Below, piece by piece: positions 21,387 to 33,355 of a stretch of 64,000 nt of DNA. The position numbers and the translations under genes were made by a program. The notes under the pieces were generated by a model, which saw only the letters and a program-made list of their open reading frames with translations, did no database searches and had not been told where the DNA came from. The first letter of the stretch is position 1. Each line of letters starts with the position of its first letter. Source of the DNA: Musa acuminata AAA Group (Eukaryota; Streptophyta; Magnoliopsida; Zingiberales; Musaceae); assembly GCF_036884655.1 (NCBI RefSeq), contig NC_088340.1:5663501-5727500 (forward strand). The letters run 5' to 3'.

Positions 21387-22805
21387 ATGGAGCAGGGGTT
21401 GGCGCTTGGGATGGGATTGGATGTTGGTCGCCGCGAAGAAGAAGAAGAAGAAGCGGCGTCGGGGGACGAGGAGGAGGGTGGAAAGGAGGATGGGGAGGTA
21501 AGGAGGTCCTTGCAGCCAGCGCTGCCGCTTAAACTCCTCCCCCTCTTGCCTGTTCCCCGGCAGCCTTCTCCTCCCCTGCTCCGGTTCCCATCGTCGACTG
21601 CGACGAGTAAGAACCTAGACAATGAAAGTTGGGTTTTTGTTTCTTTTTCTTCCTGGGTTCCATATGGATTAAAGGATTTGGCGATGGAGCTTTGTCCCTG
21701 ACATAGTTTGATACACTAAATGTATTAATAATATCGGAGAAAACAAGATCTTTATGCCCTGTTAGGATTCTTATCCACTGGTGTTTGTTCCAAAAGAGGT
21801 GAAATGTATTTAGATTTTTTTGCTAGAAAAAGGATTTTCTTACGTTAAGAATTCCGCTGAAGAGATAAAAATGCACATTTGGATGAAAGGAAGCTGTAAA
21901 AAAGTGTTCTTTACCCAATTTTAAGACCTTTTATCAGCGGTTGGATTGTGAAGGATTTCGCTCGAAAATTGAACTCTTATTGTTTTGTAGGGAATTTGGA
22001 TGCCTCGACGCGAGGGTTCGATGTGCCATCCACAGAGGAGGCCGAGGAAGCGGCGGCGGTGTCTTCGTCGTCACCGAACAGCACCATCTCCTTTCGGATG
22101 GGCTTCTCCGCCCAGCGAAGCAGCGCTGAGAGGGGAGGAGTGGTGGAAAGGGCGTCGTCTATAGTGAGCGACGAAGAGGAGAACGGATTGGCGAAGAAGA
22201 AGCTCCGCCTCTCCAAGGAGCAATCTGCCTTCCTCGAGGAGAGCTTCAAGGAGCACAACACCCTCAATCCAGTAAAAGATCTGAGAACAACAAAAATTAC
22301 AACTTTTGACGTCATGATTGAATATATATATATATATATATTGGATTATCTATTTCAGAAGCAGAAGCTTGCTCTGGCCAAGCAGCTCAACCTGCAGCCT
22401 CGACAAGTAGAAGTCTGGTTTCAGAACAGAAGAGCCAGGTACTCTTAGATCAACTCCATCTTTCTTTCCGTTAGCAGTCATGTTCCTTTTCTGATCCAGA
22501 AAAGCTCATCCTTCGTATCTGCATCTAATGGCAGGACGAAGCTGAAGCAAACAGAAGTGGACTGTGAGTACCTAAAGCGCTGCTGCCAGACGCTGACGGA
22601 GGAGAACCGCCGCCTCCAGAAGGAGGTGGCCGAGCTGAGGGCCCTCAAGACCACCCACCCTTTCCACATGCACCTCCCGGCCACCACCCTCTCCATGTGC
22701 CCCTCCTGCGAGCGCGTCGCTTCCACCGCTGCAGACCACCGGCCGAGCTCCTTCGCCGCCCTCTTCTCCAAGCCTACGCCTGCGGCACCTCGCCAGCCTC
22801 CCTGA
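21387..22805 (+). CDS. HD-Zip class II transcription factor
   Basis: Exons 21387-21606, 21991-22271, 22359-22438 and 22535-22805 give 283 residues starting [12 protein letters not shown], which resembles the family's LxLxL-type N-terminus. The homeodomain (about residues 142-197) reads [18 protein letters not shown] and [16 protein letters not shown]. The leucine zipper has Leu207, 214, 221 and 228. The class II CPSCE motif is at 249-253, after [20 protein letters not shown]. Both homeodomain introns sit at positions usual for class II genes (after LNP and within RRAR). These nuclear proteins bind CAAT(G/C)ATTG as dimers and mostly repress, in shade, auxin and leaf-polarity responses; this one's role is inferred. 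Exon 1 includes an acidic run of six Glu encoded by GAA/GAG repeats. Intron 2 (22272-22358) is 87 nt and stop-free in frame. Confidence 0.95.
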
Positions 22806-25763
22806 CAACTTCCGGCCCCAACCGCCAGCAGCCACTGGCCATTCATGTACATAACTCTTGTTTTCGTGGCGTTTTGTTAGAGGGACAAGAAAAGATGTGC
22901 GTCAACATACTTTGCTGCTGCTAATGATATCCACTGCGTTTCTAGGTGGTATGAGTTGATCTGACAAGAGAGATTTAATTTCTCTTCAAGCAGTCATATA
23001 GATGATCAAGACATGAATTATTGATGTGAGAGATTAAGAGGTTTAGCAGCTCATATGTTTCTCTTGTTCTATCTTCTTCGAGTTTCCACTTCCACGAGGA
23101 ACAAAGAAGTGAAACCAGTCGTGTTCTTGTACCCATCAAAGATGGAACACACAACATGAGGTGGATGGAGACAGATCTACTGGCTTCAGGTGGTGGGTGT
23201 GCTCTCCTTATCACAACCTCCAAACACAATCTTGGGATAAATGATTGATTGATATCAAGTGTCTGATGTAACAACTGAAGACTTTCTGTGAGTTGACCAT
23301 TACACCTCCATCTCTTCTTGTTGTGTGTTCATTAAAGAGAAGATTGAGCTATTTTATATATCCACGATGAAAGAAACTTAAATTGATTATCATATATGAG
23401 AATAATAAAATATAAGAAATAAATTCCTTTTTGAGTTTGCATATACTATCACATAAATTTGTGATTATAAGTAAAAAAAAACCTTAAGAGTATTATTTTT
23501 CATAATACCCCATTAATATAAAATTTTAAAATATTTTTTTAATTAAAAATATTTATCAATCGTAATAATTTCTATATGCTTTTCCATTTGGATGCCGAAA
23601 ACAACAATATGATATGACCTCTGCAGCTTAAATGTAGGAACAAATCCCTGATTCAAACTGTTGAACATATTCATCACAAAATGTCTCTTTCATCATTATG
23701 GTCATGTAAATCATAGTTTATAATTGAGAAAGTTGTTCATGGTGTTATGCAAGTGGTGGCAAAGTCAAACAAAAAAAGTTTCTCTTGCTCTGATGCAATT
23801 CTTGCATCTTGAATTCACATAAACCAATCAATCACTGATGAAGTACTCCAATGCATGCAGTATTTAATGATGAACTGAAGGCAATGAACTAAAGATCAAT
23901 GGAGGTACCAAAAAAAAGTTGTGGGATGTGCAAAACAAGTAAAATAGACGCTGACAAGGAACTTAATTTACTCACCTCAGATCTTCCAGGGTGGTTTCAT
24001 CCATGAACACATCAGTGACAGAGTAATTACTTGATCATGATGCATGAAACAAAAACTCATCCACTGCTTCCAACAATAGACATAAAAGCTGTTGCTTTGA
24101 TTTCACCATTCAATCTTTAATATGCATAAAAAAGAAACATTCTTCGATAGGATATCGTAATAACCGTATTTTCTGATGAATATGGGTTTGGTAATACAAA
24201 TTAACTCTGTTTGGTGAAAAATGCCAACAAAAAACAAAATTGCTAAGAGTCTAAAAGAAAAAGAGTAATAAGCACAATACGAAAAATATAAGGATCTAAA
24301 AATGAAGATCTAACTTCTTATAGCGATAAGAATCAAAATTGCTAATTGTGACAGCTTTTGCTACAAGCAAATGCAAATTTCAGAAGAAAGAACATTTGGA
24401 CAAGCCAGATTTCTTGTACTGCCACATTGTAATGCTAGTTCTTTTACCATGACGCAAACCGGTACCTAGGTTAAATATGCATCACAGCTTTATAGTGAAG
24501 ATTCAGGTTAAATCTCCATCCAAAGTTCAGTTAAATAAAATAAATCTAAGACTAAGTGGTCTGTTCTAATCTTATTAACAACAAGACCAGTGACCATAGT
24601 ATTAATAAGACAATTGCATAGTCAGCCTTCTACACAGTTATTAAAAACACAAATGAGAAATAACTATAGGAAAAAAAGAAAAAAAAGTAAGATAGAGAAA
24701 AAGTATATTGTGTAGTAAGTAACCTGCGACACATTATGCAAAACTCTAGCAATCCAAATACCTGCAACACAGCTACATTATAAAGAAAAGCACATTCATT
24801 TGCAGTAGATGTGACATCTTAGGGAAAACTCTGGCAATTCAAGATTGCCATATCATGTAACACTTACATGTAAAGATTCAACTAGATTGTTACCCTAAAG
24901 TTTACCTCGACGTGTCTCTCAAATTATAATGCTATTCCCTGTTACATCTTACAAAAAAAATCAGCAGTTCAAGAATCTTACATCATACCAACTTAATTAA
25001 AGTTGGTCTAAGTTACAAGTATTAGCTTATTACACCATGTGATAGTAACATGAATCTCCAAGTAATTAGTTCAATACCACAATACTACCAAGAGTGAGAC
25101 CACCATGATGCATTGAAGTCGTTCAAGCTATCTCCCATGTATCTAGAGTTGATTAGCAGCAAAAGATCAGTAATCCTTCAAAGATGTCTCGGGAAGAAAA
25201 AATTCAGTGAACTCACATCTATCAGCATGTATATTTGATATGTCAATGTCAAAAAAGGAAGAGACAAGCTATGACAACCGGGAAGAATAAGCTCAAGAGG
25301 TAGTAAATGGATTTTCTTTTTGGAAGAAACATGCAGTAGAATGATAGGTAATGCACAAGTCTTGAAAGACATGATCGTGAGCAACATAAATGGACTCATC
25401 ATTATTAATAAAAGGATGTAAAAGGAAAAATAAAGAATCAAGTAAAACGCTGTTTTATAACAGAGATATGTAATTCTTTATTTCTAAATAAACACATAAG
25501 ATTAACATCGTACGTCAACATGCCTAAAGCTGCCAGAAAAAGAATTTTGTAGACGTGAGGAAGAACTCACTAATACAGCTTGCTTTCCCTCTCTTGTTGC
25601 ATAAAATAAATTATACTGAATGCTTTCTTCTTCCAGAAATTTGTATTTTTCCCTCTGTAAGTACTCACATTGACAGTTTGATCCACTCATTGATTTACTT
25701 ATTTACCTCATATGAAATTAATATACAACACCACTTTATTATCCCCAGGTTGTTTAATTTTGG
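22806..25763. other. Intergenic region, HD-Zip II to TBL
   Basis: The 3' flanks of two convergent genes enclose AT-rich DNA. At 24720-24860 a short degenerate direct repeat (CATTATGCAAAACTCTAGCAATCC against CATCTTAGGGAAAACTCTGGCAATTC) is seen. No gene or RNA is supported. Confidence 0.5.
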
Positions 25764-28250
25764 TTACAGCAGTTGATGCTGTTTGATGATAAGCTGTGCA
25801 TATAGTAGCTCATTCCAAGAATCGGGCACTCCAGGGAGGCACCAATGACTGCAATCTTGGTATCTTTCAGGAGATCTCCTCTCTTCCTCAGTCAAGTGCT
25901 GCTTCCGGTAGATGGAAGGGTGGGCATCTTTCCTGTAGTCAGTCATTCTTGTAATGTTTAAATAGGAGGCAGGAGTTTTCATTCCCTTGATCACCGATTC
26001 CAAAACAGTCATCTTTGATGGATATGATGAGAGATACGTCTCATTCTTGATGGGTTCAGTCTCTTTGTCACATTGCCCACCTGAATTCCATTGCCCACCA
26101 CTGAACAGAAAACAGAATCAAGTGTGAGCAAGCTGAAAGAAAATGAAGCATTTGATGGTAAAACTTATGATCGAGTTAACAAATTGACTAGAGCACCTGA
26201 AATGTGAGGCAGAATAGCCCCTGAAAAAAACTAGGGATTTCTTGGGATTGACATTTGTATCCACCCATTTTGACCAAGTATCGAGAGCTTTATGAAATGC
26301 TTCGACGACATTCAATTCACTGTATATATGGTTGCCTTCTTGATAGTAGTCCTTCCTGTTTGAAAATATCTTACTTGGGTTAACCTTGGAAAATCATGCA
26401 AAACAGTACAAGATTTGATTGTCTAACTCTTGATTACCCTTTTGAGGTCTTCTCATGAGTCCACCAATGCCCTGTGTTGAAGATAATAACATCTGCATCT
26501 TTGTACTTGGAAGATGATCTCTCAATTATGTCAAGCCTAAGCGTCTCCTTTTTCTTGCCGTTGCTTACAGGCATCTCCCACTCCTGAACAAGAAATGGCG
26601 AGCGGAAGAACTCCACGGAACAATTGAAATCCTAAACAGACAAATAGTAGCAGCTACTGTAATCCTTGAGATGATATGAGAAACAACAGGATGACAAATT
26701 GGGAACAGAAACAAACCTTGAACACGAAAGAATAAGAACCCTCTGTTCTGAATTCATGCCTGCCAGAGGCCTCGAAAACCTTCTTTTTGTCTTTGACAGA
26801 GTTTCTTAAGATGCAAACCAAAGAGTCCCACATGTTTCTGTTCAGTGAATCACCAACAAATACCAGTCGTTTTCCTCTCAATCTCTCCAACATATCAGTT
26901 GCATTCAACCTAAACACACAGATATGAAGTTTAACACATAAAAGAACCAAACACATCAAACTTTCAGATTTCTAATGTTTATCACCTTGGAATGTTGCAG
27001 CCATTAGGCTGCCACCGGAGTTTCTGATAAGACCGATCGGGCCGGCCATTGCGGTAGCAATCAAAAGGTTCATCGATGTGAGGGCAGGAGCCCTCGGGAT
27101 AGAGTGGATATGAATCATCCTTCACCCACCTTCCTTGGAAAATATCACAACCTTTCATAGCACCGATCCAATCCACCTGTCTCTTTCCTTCATCCCTAGC
27201 TGATGCTGCGGTCGGACCATTTCCTTTCACGAGCGAAGATGATAAACTTGGAGCCCCTTTCTCCTCACTCTTTGCCGTAGTAGTTCCGGTACTCTTTGTA
27301 ACCGAGGGAACCCCACTGCTGGATTGGTTCTTTGCAGCAGCCCCAGACTTAGGAGTCGCTGTTGAATTAAGAACTTGATTTACCTTTGACGCGACTCCTT
27401 TATCTATCTGATTCTTCAATGGTAAATCTCCATTTCCCGCAGAACCAACTGCAGTTGTGGTCTCATTCTTCTTTGGAGGAGCTCCGGTTACTGTCAGGTT
27501 CTTAGCTGCCAAGACTGCATCTTTCTTGGAATCGTCTCTGTCTCCAACCTTAGTCTGGTTCTTCGTTGGCAAATCTCTAGTTTTTGTAGGATCAACTACG
27601 GATTTAGTCTCGTTCTTTGAAGGTATTCCATTCGCTGTCTGGTTCTTTGCTGCCAAGACTGTGGCTGTCGCAGAACCAATCCCATCCCTTCCCTGATCAC
27701 TCGTCGGAACCCCATTTCCGCCCTCCATCGAGTGATTCTTCGTCGAATCTCCACCTCCCTGCAACCCGATTGCAGTGGGTGAATGATTTTTCACCGCAAT
27801 TCCATTTCCCTGAGACCCAATTCCACTTCCTGTCTGATTCTTCGCCTGCAAAACCCCACCTTTCTCCACACCGACGCCCTCTGCCGTCAAATTACCCGCC
27901 AAGATCCCGCCTTTCTCAGCCCCACCGCCGTCGGCCGGCAGATCCTCCGGCAAAGGAGCCGCATTCTCCGGTGATGGCGATGAAGATGAATTGGGAAAGA
28001 TGTAAGAGAAAAGGGAAGATATTTGAGATCTGTAGGGAGCGGTGGAGACGGAAGCGGACGTGAAGAGGTTGTTGAACCAAGGGGAGGTCTTCTCCGGAGG
28101 GCAAAACGCCAAATAAGCGCTGAAGGCAACGAACGCGAAGGCAAAGCCATAAAGGAAGACCTTCGTCCTCCTCTTCCTGAGAAGGGAGAAGAGGGCCGTT
28201 AGATCGGAGACAACGGCGGAGCTCTTCGGAGGCTTTGAGGCTTCCTTCAT
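25764..28250 (-). CDS. Trichome birefringence-like (TBL) polysaccharide O-acetyltransferase
   Basis: Five exons (28250-26986, 26909-26717, 26631-26438, 26355-26197, 26100-25764) give 715 residues. A basic RKRRTK precedes a membrane anchor at about residues 31-49, predicting a type II Golgi protein. Residues 50-360 are a low-complexity Ser/Thr/Gly-rich stem with at least ten N-x-S/T sequons, many written KNQT, KNHS or KNET. The PMR5N domain starts [10 protein letters not shown] (367) and the esterase-like domain has GDS at 441-443 and DCSHW at 686-690, the GDS and DxxH motifs of the family. TBL proteins acetylate xylan, pectin, mannan or xyloglucan, or affect cellulose; the substrate here is unknown. 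The long stem points to the TBR/TBL1-2 branch. The chosen start is the first ATG; the frame stays open upstream, but only with a GTG at 28454. Confidence 0.95.
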
Positions 28251-31200
28251 GGCGCAGAGTGAGAGAGGAAGGGAACACAAAACAACAAGAAAAATGGGTT
28301 CTTTAATGGCTTTCACGCATCTCTGGCTGCAGGCAACGGAGAGAGGTGAAGAGCGACGGGAGATTGGCAGTGGAAGCCTTAAGGCTCCGTTGCTGTGAGG
28401 GAGTGCGGTGAGAGACCGGAGCAGACCAATAAGTGGACTGGTGTTTGCGGCCACCGAAGAACGGGAACTGTATTCCGAGACTGGTCTTCCAGTTCCAAAT
28501 TATTATATTTTTGCCATTATCTTTTCTTTATCTTATAATTGGAAGGATGGGATGAAATAGCTGTTTCAATTTTAAATCCTAATATTTTTTGGAAATCGGA
28601 AAAAGGGTAAAATTAAATCTAAAATTTCAAAATATCTATGATAATTTTTTACTTATTTTATTAAATTATCTTTTTTTTTTTTCACTTTGATTTGCTTGTT
28701 TCTTGGACTGATCTGATTCTTTTTAATCACAATACTGTCTTCTATCTTAAATTATTTTATTCTCATCAATTACAATAGCCTCCTAAATTAATATATATAT
28801 ATATATATATATATGATATAGAAAATAATAAAAATGATTTATGGGATTTTATGAAAACTAATACGTTTAATTACTTAATAATAATAATTAAAATATTATG
28901 AATGTCATAAAATCATCTTTAAAAGATGATAATAAATCTAATATATGTTTCTAAAAAAACCACAAAAAATTATAAGAAATACTAATTTTTGGCTCTCATT
29001 AAACGAACTTTATCATTATTCCATATTCATAATTCTAATTTTTAATCTAATTAACGGAGAATTCTTTGGATCCTTAATTATTAAGTTAATCGAACAAGAT
29101 TTATTTTTATTCAAATAAATCCATATTATGATGACTTCGTGATAGAGATATAAAACATATGTACATGTATGCCTTTTCTCCATCAAAATACCCACAAATC
29201 GTAATAAAATAGGAAGAGGGAATTAATGACTTTAAGATCATCGCTTTAGTTGATCATCTAAAGGTACAAAATTAACATTGAGATACCTAATCGTGAGAAT
29301 GGCAATTGAGATCGTGTGAGTGAGTTCTTCTTCTTGATTGTAGTTGGAAAGCAATTCCCGTGTGGGGCCTGCCATTTAATAAAGTAGGGAATCGATCCGA
29401 TGCCATGGTGGGTGATCTATATATCTTCTTGGAGTGACGGGAAGAGGCAACCAAGTATGGTGGTAAAGGTTGGTGGACGAGGAAGAAGAAGTGGCGGTCA
29501 TTGACATGAAGAAGAAGTGGTGGTGGCGGCGGGGGCACTCGACTTTGTGTCGATACATGTCTTTTCATGATAGATTGTGATTGGTTTGACTTAGAAATCT
29601 TATGTTCATTTCCTTTTCAAGGTTGAGACTTCATGAGTCAAAAAAATAGCATGATTGGGTACATGATTATAATTTTGATATGAACTCTCTCAAGAAAAGA
29701 ACTCGGGTACATGATTTTTCATATAATGTTTAATTAATTACAAAAAAATTATCCGAATCTAATTTTTAAGATTAAACTCACTTGAGGGAATCTTATAATG
29801 GATATAAGAGAATATTTAAATTGACTCGGAAGGGACCTAAATATTTCAAGTCATATGAATTCTATATCTATTGAGATAATACGTATGATATATATCATAT
29901 CGATTCAAATCTTGGCATGAATTCGAAGATATGATTTCTTACCTAAAATGTGTCGGAGAGTCTTACTCTAAAACGTAGTCGGTGGTTAATTAATCCAACC
30001 TTTAAGTAGGCTTCATGATTGGGTCTATTAATTAAGTGGGGTCGAACCAAACAATTAATGGGTAATGGTACGTTGTTGCACCACTAGAGGCCAATTTATG
30101 TGGGACTCGAAGTGTCGGCGCGAATGTGCTTGTAGCATTGTAAGCCACATATGTACCAAAGATGAACATCGAATTCAATATCATCTAACTAAATTTAAGG
30201 AGCTATCATTGTGATCTACGAAGATAAAAAGGAGGGTTGCTTAAGCCACTCCACTTTATTCGGGATGTGTTCCATTGCACTTGAAAGAATGACTAATCAA
30301 ATTAGATCCAACTCACATAACACACGCCTACCCAACTTTTCTTTTCGAAGGTTGCAATGCCCTCTACTTGGCTTTAGCTTTGCTTGGGCTTACGATTCAT
30401 GGAAGTGGGTATAAGAGTTGATTAATATCATCATGCGGGAGATCGTGGCTCTACTTAGATTGTTTGTTTTGATGCTATTAACATTGATTATTAAGTGTAT
30501 GATAGTTTCCACAAATCTTCGATATGTATTACTAATTATTATATATTTATCACTAGTCAAAGGATTAAAAGTTCAAGAGTTAGTTAATCTAGTTGTTTCT
30601 CATTTGTAAAAATAAATAAATTAATACCACTTAATAATAGTTTTAAATTAGAAAATGAATGATAAGTGTTATTTCTCGATTATCACCTTTGAATGAATCA
30701 TCAATATGATTTGATCTAAACTTGACTCGTTCTAGAAGATTTTTTTAATATATTTTTTTATAACTAGTTAATGGTTAAAAGATATATACTCGAGATATTC
30801 GAAGATGAGTATTTCTAATATCGATAAAAATATAAGAGGAGGTAAAGGTAACTCCTAAATTGAATCCGAAAGTCTAATCCTATCAAAACTATAATTTTTA
30901 TTTTTAAATCAATTACGATCTTTCATTATTTATCATCTCGCTATAACCTAACCCTAATGTAATATGATAACAACCCAAACACCACTCCTAATGCAATTAG
31001 AATAACTCTCTAATGCCTAAATTTTAATTTACCTTATTAAATTTGATCAAATTATCAATCAATACAAAATCTCCAAAGTACTCCAAATTTAAAATTCAGA
31101 TATAGCAACTCTTTCACGAAATTTGTCATACACTACACATAATTGTTTGAATCCTTAAAATGTTGATTGGATTTCTAATCCAGCTTACCATATCGTCACT

Positions 31201-31719
31201 TTTAAATGCGTCATTCAAAATCGTGTTTATTTATACGTAATAGTCATCAAAAGAAAAATTAGAAAATTGGAAATATAAAAGAACAAAGAATAATGTACGA
31301 ACGTAGTGTGGCATCCAAAAAGTAGGAAGCCATAACCTCCCATCTCATGATAACCTAATCACCATTGGAATATAGTGGTGGGTGGGTGAATATTCTTTAA
31401 TGCGTCGGGCAATTTTATAGGGATGTGGAGGTCGTCGTCATTTGGTTGCTACACACAAATTGATCGACTTCTTCTTCTTTTTTTTTTTACGAAGATTTTA
31501 AATTAACATAATTCATTTAAAGGGAAGATTCTTGCATGTCGGAGAAGGTGATTATGAAATCTCTTTAGGCTAATTATGGATTATTCATTATAGTTACTAT
31601 AGCATTTCGATTTTTATATTTTAAAAAATTATATTAACATCCATATAGTTATAAATGTGATATATCTAGATTTATTTATCCGAACGTCATCAGTTTTACC
31701 AACAAAGATATTTAATGTT
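28251..31719. other. AT-rich gene-poor region
   Basis: The TBL promoter side is on the left. An (AT)n tract lies at 28791-28814. The remainder is AT-rich, with scattered short open frames of low complexity. Nothing resembling a known gene, LTR pair or RNA could be supported. Confidence 0.5.
28791..28814. repeat. (AT)n microsatellite
   Basis: Twelve AT units upstream of the TBL gene, about 540 nt from its ATG. Confidence 0.9.
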
Positions 31720-31849
31720 TCAATTAGTGGTGACAGATGACGATATTGTTAGAGATCGTGGGTGATCGTTGTGGATGAGAAGAGTGGTAGTGAGAGGTGA
31801 AGACTTAACTATATCTATGTCGATGCCGACATAATTATCGAGCGACAAA

Positions 31850-32422
31850 AGCACCGTCGATGTAGATGCCGAGTAGTTCTTTCGTTGCTCGACAACTGGG
31901 TTAACATCAACACAGATGCAGAGTGACGAAAGGGTCACTCAACAACTACATCGACAATGGGTACGATGACATACTCAACATCGAATTTTGAGATCCATAT
32001 TTTTCTATTATTACCGAATATGTCTGCTAGAAGCTTGATAATTGCTCACATGCTAGCTTTTTTTCCCGTCGATGACAACCACAATGAATAGAATTCCTTC
32101 TTCAATGATCCCCCTATTTCTCTTTTTTCATGCCTATGCTAAAACTAACACGGTAACAGGAGAGCGATAGGAGCTCCAATGACCCTATTTTTGGGTCCAG
32201 TAGTCTACCTAATGGGTCGACGATGAGGTAACCATCATCTTCACTATAGATGTCACAATGGCCACCACCATCTGTGTCGATGTCGATGTAGTTGTTAAGC
32301 AACACCACTATACATCTACGTCGACGTTGATGTAGATGCTGAGCGACTCTTTCGCCGTTCGATAACTGTGTTGACGTAGATATAGAGCTGCAAAAGGGTT
32401 ACTTGACAACTATGTCGACATT
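31850..32422. repeat. Diverged direct repeat, two copies of about 100 bp
   Basis: A block at about 31857-31956 (GATGTAGATGCCGAG, then CTCTTTCG-like and CGACAACTG blocks, ending CAACTACATCGACA) recurs at about 32327-32422 (GATGTAGATGCTGAG, ending CAACTATGTCGACA). Copies look about 75% alike by eye and are 470 nt apart. Simple GTCGATGT-type motifs are frequent between them. The nature of the repeat is unknown. Confidence 0.6.
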
Positions 32423-32804
32423 CACAACAACTACATTGGATGTCGTCATCTACTATCACATATTAGGAAAACCGATGACATTAAGGTAATAAACGTAAAT
32501 ATCTTACTTTCGTAAATATATGGATACCAATATAACTACATGGGGTAATTAAAGTCTTCCTCCTCAAATAATATAGAGAAGCCCTCTAATATATCATTTG
32601 TTATGAAACAAATATTAACTATAAAAAAATAATTATCATAATAAAAAAATATTTTCTTTATAATATCATATTGACATGATAATGCTTAATACATACATCA
32701 TCATTTGACTTCGTGTATCAAGTTTTGATTGACTAGTACTATAGCACTAAATTAAATTAATCAGATCGAGTGAATCAACTTACTATATCAGAGTCCAATC
32801 AACA

Positions 32805-33070
32805 CTAAGACACTCCGTCGATGAGAGGTTTCATCGGCCTACTCGAGTTGTGCAGAAGATAGAGATGAATAAAAATGAGGGGTAGTGCGTAAGTCTGAAA
32901 GTTGGTCGGTAGAGAAGACGATGAAGTGGGCAAATAAGCACCGGTGTTCGGGGAGATGAAGGTGGAGAGGTCAGTGGTTCGTTTGGGATCGGTCATTATT
33001 GATAATGGGCACAGTTGAAGTGTTGGTGGCGAGTCTTCCTCTGTAGCCATTTGTCCCAACCTCACTTTAT

Positions 33071-33106
<36 letters not shown>
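32805..33106 (-). other. (GA)n-led short open frame, possible gene fragment
   Basis: On the minus strand a (GA)17 tract (33106-33073) is followed after 23 nt by an ATG (33050) opening MATEEDSPPTLQLCPLSIMT, which runs to a stop at 32805. A GA-rich leader before an ATG is common in plant genes. The peptide matches nothing I know, and a possible donor GTGCTTAT lies inside it. It could be a first exon fragment or chance. Confidence 0.2.
33073..33106. repeat. (TC)n microsatellite
   Basis: Seventeen TC units, read as GA on the minus strand just before the ATG at 33050. Confidence 0.95.
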
Positions 33107-33109
<3 letters not shown>

Positions 33110-33318
33110 CGTTCGAATACAGTGATAGTGTTGGATGTGACTTCCGTTCACTACGTTGCCTTTTTGAATGCGAAGACTTATGCAAAGGGAGAATTGCTTT
33201 TCTTTTCTTTTTTAGGGGTTTGTCCATTACAACGGAGGAAGTTTTTTCTTACGTGATATTGTTATGAATATAAAATAATAATAAATTATTAGTATTAAGT
33301 TGTTAGAATCAATTCATG

Positions 33319-33355
<37 letters not shown>

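Noticed and set aside
28251..28454. Open upstream extension of the TBL protein
   Set aside because: It begins with GTG only; the first ATG at 28250 is followed by a typical short cytosolic tail and membrane anchor.
29287..29568. Minus-strand His/Pro-rich open frame
   Set aside because: Produced by GTGG/GGCGG-rich and GAAGAAG repeats; no gene structure.
30418..30609. Hydrophobic 63-codon open frame
   Set aside because: AT-rich DNA readily gives Leu/Ile-rich frames; no promoter, homologue or splice context.
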